DNA from: an uncultured Trueperaceae bacterium
GTDB lineage: Bacteria > Deinococcota > Deinococci > Deinococcales > Trueperaceae
Length of the DNA stretch: 16,440 nt
Assembly: GCA_937907415.1 (NCBI GenBank)
Contig: CALCHY010000182.1
Coordinates: 1-16,440 of the forward strand
Direction: 5' to 3'
A program made the translations under genes and the position numbers. Shown piece after piece: positions 13,513-16,440 of the stretch. The number at the start of each line of letters is the position of its first letter. Positions within the stretch are counted from its first letter, which is position 1. Under the pieces are notes generated by a model. The model was given only the letters and a program-made list of their open reading frames with translations. It was not told where the DNA came from and ran no database searches.

Positions 13513-13989
13513 GTGGAGCGCCTGAACGACAAGCTGTTGACGAGCCTATTACGTGCGATGGCGGGCCAGGCTCGGGAGGTGCCGACGGAACCGCGCCTGT
13601 GCCTCGCCTTTGTTCGCGCCGTGATTGACGACGCCTTGGACGGTCCCCGGAGCGTCGCGTACGACCGATACTTGGTGGCCGGCACCACCCAGCGCGGTAA
13701 TGACGCGGCCGCGAACTTGCGCGAAGCCCAGCGCGACCCGTGGGCCGCCGACTTCGAGTACCACGTCCGCACCGACAGCCTCTGGCCCGACAACCCCGAA
13801 GGCAACCCAGTCGTCGTGACGCGATACGGCACCGACCTACCCGCCGAGGCGAACGTCAAGGAGGGCGTCACTTACGGCCCCGCCGGTAATTACGAGGGCA
13901 CGCTGCGCGTGAGCGATAGCGCGTCTCTCGCTGACATTGCCGCCGTCACGGGCGCACAAATAGCCGCAGCCACAAACAAAGACGCGTAA
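13513..13989 (+). CDS. Two-part phage protein: LCLAFVRAV region plus VKEGVTYGP module (unknown)
   Basis: This 158-residue protein starts at GTG 13513 (GGAGGAG at 13504-13510, close spacing). An overlapping ATG at 13511 hits a stop after four codons. Residues 1-90 contain PRLCLAFVRAVIDDAL and YDRYLVAGTTQRGNDAAANL; the Cys context recalls the CxxFVR start of NlpC/P60-type peptidases, but no matching catalytic His is seen, so a lytic role is not supported. Residues about 110-140 hold LPAEANVKEGVTYGPAGNYE followed by GTL, a short motif found in many phage virion proteins. The next gene is an endolysin. Possible roles are a virion accessory protein or a decayed hydrolase; function is unknown. Confidence 0.6.
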   Translation: MERLNDKLLTSLLRAMAGQAREVPTEPRLCLAFVRAVIDDALDGPRSVAYDRYLVAGTTQRGNDAAANLREAQRDPWAADFEYHVRTDSLWPDNPEGNPVVVTRYGTDLPAEANVKEGVTYGPAGNYEGTLRVSDSASLADIAAVTGAQIAAATNKDA

Positions 13990-14012
13990 CACCCGCCAGC
14001 CCACAACCCCGA

Positions 14013-14031
14013 GCCCCGCCTTGCGCGGGGC
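14013..14031 (+). terminator. GC hairpin before the endolysin gene
   Basis: GCCCCGC and GCGGGGC (7 bp, loop CTTGC) are followed by CGTCTCGTTTC and the AGGAGG of the endolysin. The arms are identical to those at 2016-2035. Confidence 0.45.
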
Positions 14032-14053
14032 CGTCTCGTTTCAGGAGGTGCCA

Positions 14054-14491
14054 GTGAAGAGCCCACCCATCAATCGAGAGCTTGGCCACCTAGCGCCCGC
14101 CTTCCGCGTGCCGTTCACGGCGTGGTTGGTTGCCGCGGAGTCGCTGCTGACGCACGTAGAGTTCCGCGTGACCGAAGGCAGGCGCACCAAGGCCCGGCAA
14201 GAGTGGCTATACGCGCAAGGTCGAGAAGAGCCATTCATGGGCGCCCCGCGCGTCACCTGGACGCTGGATAGTCGGCACCGTTGGGGTTTGGCGGTGGACA
14301 TCGCCATGATCCGCCGGTCGACGGGCGAGGCCATCTGGGAGATCACCAGCTGGGAGTACCTGTACCGAGTCGTGCCTCTCGCGCCCTACGGCCTCACGAC
14401 CCTGGCGCCCACCGAGTGGGTGCACATCGAGCACCTGTTGTCGGACGAGTTGATTGCGCGCGCTGACGCCGTGCAGCTCGTGCACTCGTGA
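14054..14491 (+). CDS. Endolysin: M15-family peptidase (peptidoglycan L,D/D,D-peptidase)
   Basis: This 145-residue protein starts at GTG 14054, 5 bases after GGAGG at 14044-14048. It carries the zinc-peptidase signature of family M15: VTEGRRTKARQEWLYAQGR near residues 39-57, SRHRWGLAVD at 73-82 (ligands His75 and Asp82) and EWVHIEH at 121-127 (catalytic Glu121, ligand His124). Members cleave peptide stems of peptidoglycan; phage M15 endolysins such as that of T5 cut L-Ala-D-Glu bonds. It has no signal peptide and no cell-wall-binding domain. Export therefore probably depends on the holin-like gene that follows. The whole domain is present and no catalytic residue is missing. Confidence 0.9.
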   Translation: MKSPPINRELGHLAPAFRVPFTAWLVAAESLLTHVEFRVTEGRRTKARQEWLYAQGREEPFMGAPRVTWTLDSRHRWGLAVDIAMIRRSTGEAIWEITSWEYLYRVVPLAPYGLTTLAPTEWVHIEHLLSDELIARADAVQLVHS

Positions 14492-14516
14492 GCGCTCGTC
14501 ATACTGCTTGGCTTCG

Positions 14517-14571
14517 GCGCCGCCTCATGCGGCGCATCACGCGCAGGTAACCGCCCCTCTCCGGAGGGGCG
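14517..14571 (+). terminator. Tandem GC hairpins after the endolysin gene
   Basis: GCGCCGC and GCGGCGC pair at 14517-14535 (loop CTCAT). CGCCCCTC and GAGGGGCG pair at 14552-14571 (8 bp, loop TCCG), followed by AGTTCGTTG and a purine-rich AGAGGGGG. They may separate endolysin and holin messages. The purine-rich site lies before GTG codons that lead only to very short or improbable products. Confidence 0.4.
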
Positions 14572-14655
14572 AGTTCGTTGAGAGGGGGTGATTAGTGGTC
14601 CGCAGCGACGGGCACACGCCAGAATCCTGGCTCCAGCATCAACGCTTTTGAGGAC

Positions 14656-14692
14656 GCGGTTGGCGCGCGCGATGCCCAGGCGCGCCAACCGC
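14656..14692 (+). repeat. Perfect 13-bp inverted repeat before the holin-like gene
   Basis: GCGGTTGGCGCGC at 14656-14668 pairs exactly with GCGCGCCAACCGC at 14680-14692 around an 11-base loop. It ends 9 bases before the GGAGG of the holin-like gene. No T-run follows. It could slow translation initiation, act as an operator, or be a processing site. Confidence 0.6.
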
Positions 14693-14710
14693 ACCCACAT
14701 TGGAGGAACA

Positions 14711-15223
14711 GTGAAACGACTAGCCAAACTACTGATGCTGACGCTCGCCTTGAGCGTCGGCCCTGCCACGCTGGCGACCGCGCAGGCCGCGCCCATCGGC
14801 GTCGAGCTGACCGCCGTGCCCGTCATGCTGGCCACCGCGACGGTGGCAGACGCCCCCGAGGTCGCTGCGGCGGCAGAGGCCACCATGCCGCCCGTCGAGT
14901 CCTGGAACCCCGCGGACTGGTTCAAGGACGCCGCGGTGCTGGGGGCGGTGATCGCCGCGCTCGTCGCGCTAATCAAGGCCAACTTCCTCAAGGAGTTGAA
15001 GGGCCTCGCCACGCTCGCACTATCGTTCGGACTCGGAATCGCACTATCACTACTCGGCACAATCACGCTACCCGTACTCGGTCGACTCAACGAGCTCTCT
15101 GGAATGGCGGCCGTGATGTTCGGCGTCAACGCGGCAGTCTTTGCCTCAGGCGGTTGGGATGTGATCAAGGGCCTCATCATGGCGGCGCTGGGGGGAAAGC
15201 AATCGCAGGCGCCGGTGGCTTGA
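14711..15223 (+). CDS. Holin-like membrane protein
   Basis: This 170-residue protein starts at GTG 14711 with TTGGAGG just upstream; a longer frame from 14588 would read through the hairpin and is rejected. Residues 1-26 look like a signal peptide (LAKLLMLTLALSVGPATLAT). A linker rich in Ala, Val and Pro is followed by hydrophobic helices at about 75-90, 97-124 and 130-147, then a short charged tail (GGKQSQAPVA). Placement directly after an M15 endolysin and the helix pattern fit a class I-like holin. A signal peptide on a holin is unusual; a pinholin or a membrane anchor protein is possible. The stop is followed directly by the HNH gene start. Confidence 0.65.
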   Translation: MKRLAKLLMLTLALSVGPATLATAQAAPIGVELTAVPVMLATATVADAPEVAAAAEATMPPVESWNPADWFKDAAVLGAVIAALVALIKANFLKELKGLATLALSFGLGIALSLLGTITLPVLGRLNELSGMAAVMFGVNAAVFASGGWDVIKGLIMAALGGKQSQAPVA

Positions 15224-15790
15224 GTGAACCGGCGCCTGACCCCGCACCCGGCCACAACAGCCGCGACGACTCAACCCGTGAGCGGCACAGGCGCCGCTAA
15301 GGAGTACCGACAACTCCAACTCCACGGGAAGATCGCCGCAGGGCGGTGCACGAAGGTGGATGTAGACCTTTTCGAGGAGCTCAATGCCTACCGCTGGCAC
15401 ATGACCAGCGCAGGCTACGTGGCACGGACGATCGTCGATGGCCGCAACCGGAAGAAGGTGCTAATACATCGCCAGATTCTGACGGTCCCACCAGGGCTAG
15501 TCGTTGACCACATCAATGCGGATCCTCTGGACAACCGGCGCGCCAACATACGAGCCGTCACAACGGCCACAAATATGCAGCGGGCCGCAGTACCAACGGG
15601 CGAATGTCGCTTCCTGGGAGTGCGTATTGCCAAGCGCGCGAAGGCGCGCAGGTACGAGGCCAGGTTGGGGCCGAAGTACCTAGGCATGTTCGAGACCGCA
15701 GAGGAGGCCGCAGCCGCCTATGACGATGCTGTGCTAAAGGTACACGGACCGTTGGCAACCACCAACTACAAGTTAGGCCTTAGAACGTGA
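15224..15790 (+). CDS. HNH homing endonuclease with AP2 DNA-binding domain
   Basis: This 188-residue protein has GTG 15224 touching the previous TGA; GTG 15278 is an alternative start that would remove an N-terminal low-complexity stretch. Residues 45-70 (VDVDLFEELNAYRWHMTSAG) form the usual lead-in. The HNH motif follows: IHRQ at 81-84 with His82, then VDHINADPLDNRRANIR with Asp95-His96, Asn98, Asn104 and Asn108. Residues 128-182 are an AP2 domain (FLGVRIAKRAKARRYEARLG; YLGMFETAEEAAAAYDDAVL; ending ATTNY). The domain order is typical of phage free-standing HNH-AP2 nucleases, which spread by cutting allelic sites. It lies in the lysis block, probably as an insertion, without an intron being visible. 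Confidence 0.9.
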   Translation: MNRRLTPHPATTAATTQPVSGTGAAKEYRQLQLHGKIAAGRCTKVDVDLFEELNAYRWHMTSAGYVARTIVDGRNRKKVLIHRQILTVPPGLVVDHINADPLDNRRANIRAVTTATNMQRAAVPTGECRFLGVRIAKRAKARRYEARLGPKYLGMFETAEEAAAAYDDAVLKVHGPLATTNYKLGLRT

Positions 15791-16179
15791 GGCGCCAACT
15801 AGCCATGTTGGCTCTGCTGTTGCTAGGGAGCGCCACCGCAGAAGGTGAAGCGCCGGCGGATCCGGCGCCCGCCTTTAGCGTGCTGGCCAACACCACGATC
15901 AGTTGCAGCGCCGCCTGGCCAAGCACCTCAGTCGGGTGCTTCTGGGAACGCCCCCTGCTTGTTCTGGGGGCCTTCGAGGTCGCGCTCGGCATCGACGCGC
16001 AGGCGGTGCTAGCAGGGAGTCTGGACGACGCGCACCTGGCGGCCTACGCCGTCGTGGCTTACTACGCGGACACGTGGAGCGCGTGGACGGAGCTACGCCT
16101 GCCACAGATCTCTGGCATCCCCACCATCGGCTCGCCCGACTGGCTGCGAGCCGGGTTTACCCTGAGATTTCCACCTTAG
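15787..16179 (+). CDS. Secreted small protein, unknown function
   Basis: This 130-residue protein starts at GTG 15787, overlapping the HNH stop by 4 bases (GTGA). MRRQLAMLALLLLGSATAEG is a Sec signal peptide; no lipobox. The mature part has two cysteines (TISCSAAW and VGCFWERP), which may pair, and a strand-rich second half (LAAYAVVAYYADTWSAWTEL; WLRAGFTLRFPP). The final RAGFTLRF pattern recalls an outer-membrane or extracellular beta structure. Position in the lysis block could suggest a spanin-like role, but there is neither a lipobox nor a transmembrane helix beyond the signal. No family is recognised. Confidence 0.6.
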   Translation: MRRQLAMLALLLLGSATAEGEAPADPAPAFSVLANTTISCSAAWPSTSVGCFWERPLLVLGAFEVALGIDAQAVLAGSLDDAHLAAYAVVAYYADTWSAWTELRLPQISGIPTIGSPDWLRAGFTLRFPP

Positions 16180-16193
16180 AGAGGAGGATCGCA

Positions 16194-16295
16194 ATGAAGA
16201 GCTTCTGGCGCGAGGTGACCGTCCAAGGCGTCGTCGTCGGCCTAGTGGTCGGCATGCTCGTTGGCGGCATAGCCGCGAACATCGGCCGCTTCTAG
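16194..16295 (+). CDS. 33-residue single-span membrane peptide
   Basis: ATG 16194 lies 6 bases after GAGGAGG at 16181-16187. The peptide begins MKSFWREV and has one hydrophobic helix (GVVVGLVVGMLVGGIAANI) ending IGRF. A charged N-terminus, a Gly/Val-rich helix with G..G spacing and a tiny size are seen in small phage lysis or inner-membrane peptides. A longer same-frame reading from 15903 would overlap the secreted protein gene and is not credible. The stop codon lies in the loop of a 7-bp hairpin (16283-16302). Confidence 0.6.
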   Translation: MKSFWREVTVQGVVVGLVVGMLVGGIAANIGRF

Positions 16296-16310
16296 GCGGC
16301 CGCACAACTA

Positions 16311-16340
16311 GCTGGCGCTTGCAGCAAACCAAGCGCCAGC
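16311..16340 (+). terminator. Perfect 11-bp hairpin after the membrane peptide gene
   Basis: GCTGGCGCTTG pairs exactly with CAAGCGCCAGC around CAGCAAAC. With the smaller hairpin at 16283-16302 it forms a double structure between genes. No T-run follows, so it is a terminator or processing-site candidate only. Confidence 0.4.
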
Positions 16341-16396
16341 GACACTATCTGACGCACTCGCCCCAACGTATCCGGGGCCCCCACTCAGGAGGGGAG

Positions 16397-16440
16397 ATGG
16401 ACCAGGTGATGCTCACGACCCTCAGGAGGGACGTCGACGA
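16397..16440 (+). CDS. Start of a further gene, cut by the window end
   Basis: ATG 16397 has AGGAGGGG just upstream. The visible residues are MDQVMLTTLRRDVD, then the window ends. A short start with LTTL.RDVD would suit a coiled-coil phage protein such as the haemolysin XhlA-type holin accessory family, but 14 residues are far too few to assign it. Confidence 0.5.
   Translation, partial: MDQVMLTTLRRDVD

Noticed and set aside
14595..14651. 18-codon frame at GTG 14595 behind AGAGGGGG
   Set aside because: The ribosome-site spacing is good but the peptide is very short with no recognisable character; the stretch is more likely untranslated leader of the holin-like gene.
1..16440. tRNA genes, CRISPR arrays, insertion sequences, integrase or invertase gene
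   Set aside because: No cloverleaf, spaced direct-repeat array, transposase or recombinase motif was found on either strand. Absence of the invertase here does not exclude one elsewhere in the genome.

Overview
The window is the tail-morphogenesis, host-recognition and lysis part of a siphovirus-type phage or prophage. It starts at the last codons of a probable capsid gene. It then runs through the head-tail connector genes, tail terminator, tail tube, tail-assembly chaperones, a 1435-residue tape measure, distal tail protein, a hub encoded by two overlapping genes, receptor-binding tip genes, and finally a lysis and accessory block. There is no sheath or contractile baseplate gene, so a long non-contractile tail is inferred. 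GC content is high, GTG starts are common, and genes are packed with GTGA or ATGA stop-start overlaps. The host cannot be fixed from the sequence. High GC plus one gene that looks leaderless (a TANNNT box directly before its start codon) would suit Deinococcota, but this is only a weak inference.

Layout. 1-1991: capsid gene end, acidic small protein, connector, head-closure protein, HK97 gp10-like protein and tail terminator, all co-directional and overlapping or nearly so. 2059-3471: tail tube protein, a small unknown protein, then chaperone G and its predicted -1 frameshift extension GT. 3468-3986 (minus): a secreted VasI/TagO-like cargo gene wedged between chaperone and tape measure. 4039-11621: tape measure, Dit, hub part 1 and hub part 2 with fibronectin-like and receptor-binding regions. 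11754-12559: a tail-fibre tip gene facing a second, inverted and headless tip cassette; both carry the same ~80 bp segment as an inverted repeat. 12639-13424: a lipoprotein gene, a decayed small gene and a minus-strand DUF2158 gene. 13513-16440: unknown protein, M15 endolysin, holin-like membrane protein, HNH-AP2 homing endonuclease, secreted protein, 33-residue membrane peptide and the start of one more gene.

The most interesting feature is the fibre-tip arrangement at 11754-12559. The 39 bp inner arms are identical at every base, synonymous positions included, while the flanking spacers are diverged. Recombination between the arms would replace one receptor-binding tip by the other exactly in frame. 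This has the structure of a compact invertible host-range switch, but no recombinase is visible in the window. Second is a textbook -1 frameshift signal in the chaperone gene: heptamer CCCTTTC, 6-base spacer, 7-bp stem. Other points are a palindrome over the promoter of the minus-strand cargo gene, a set of GC-rich hairpins that repeatedly precede Shine-Dalgarno sites, and three perfect long hairpins (13, 13 and 11 bp).
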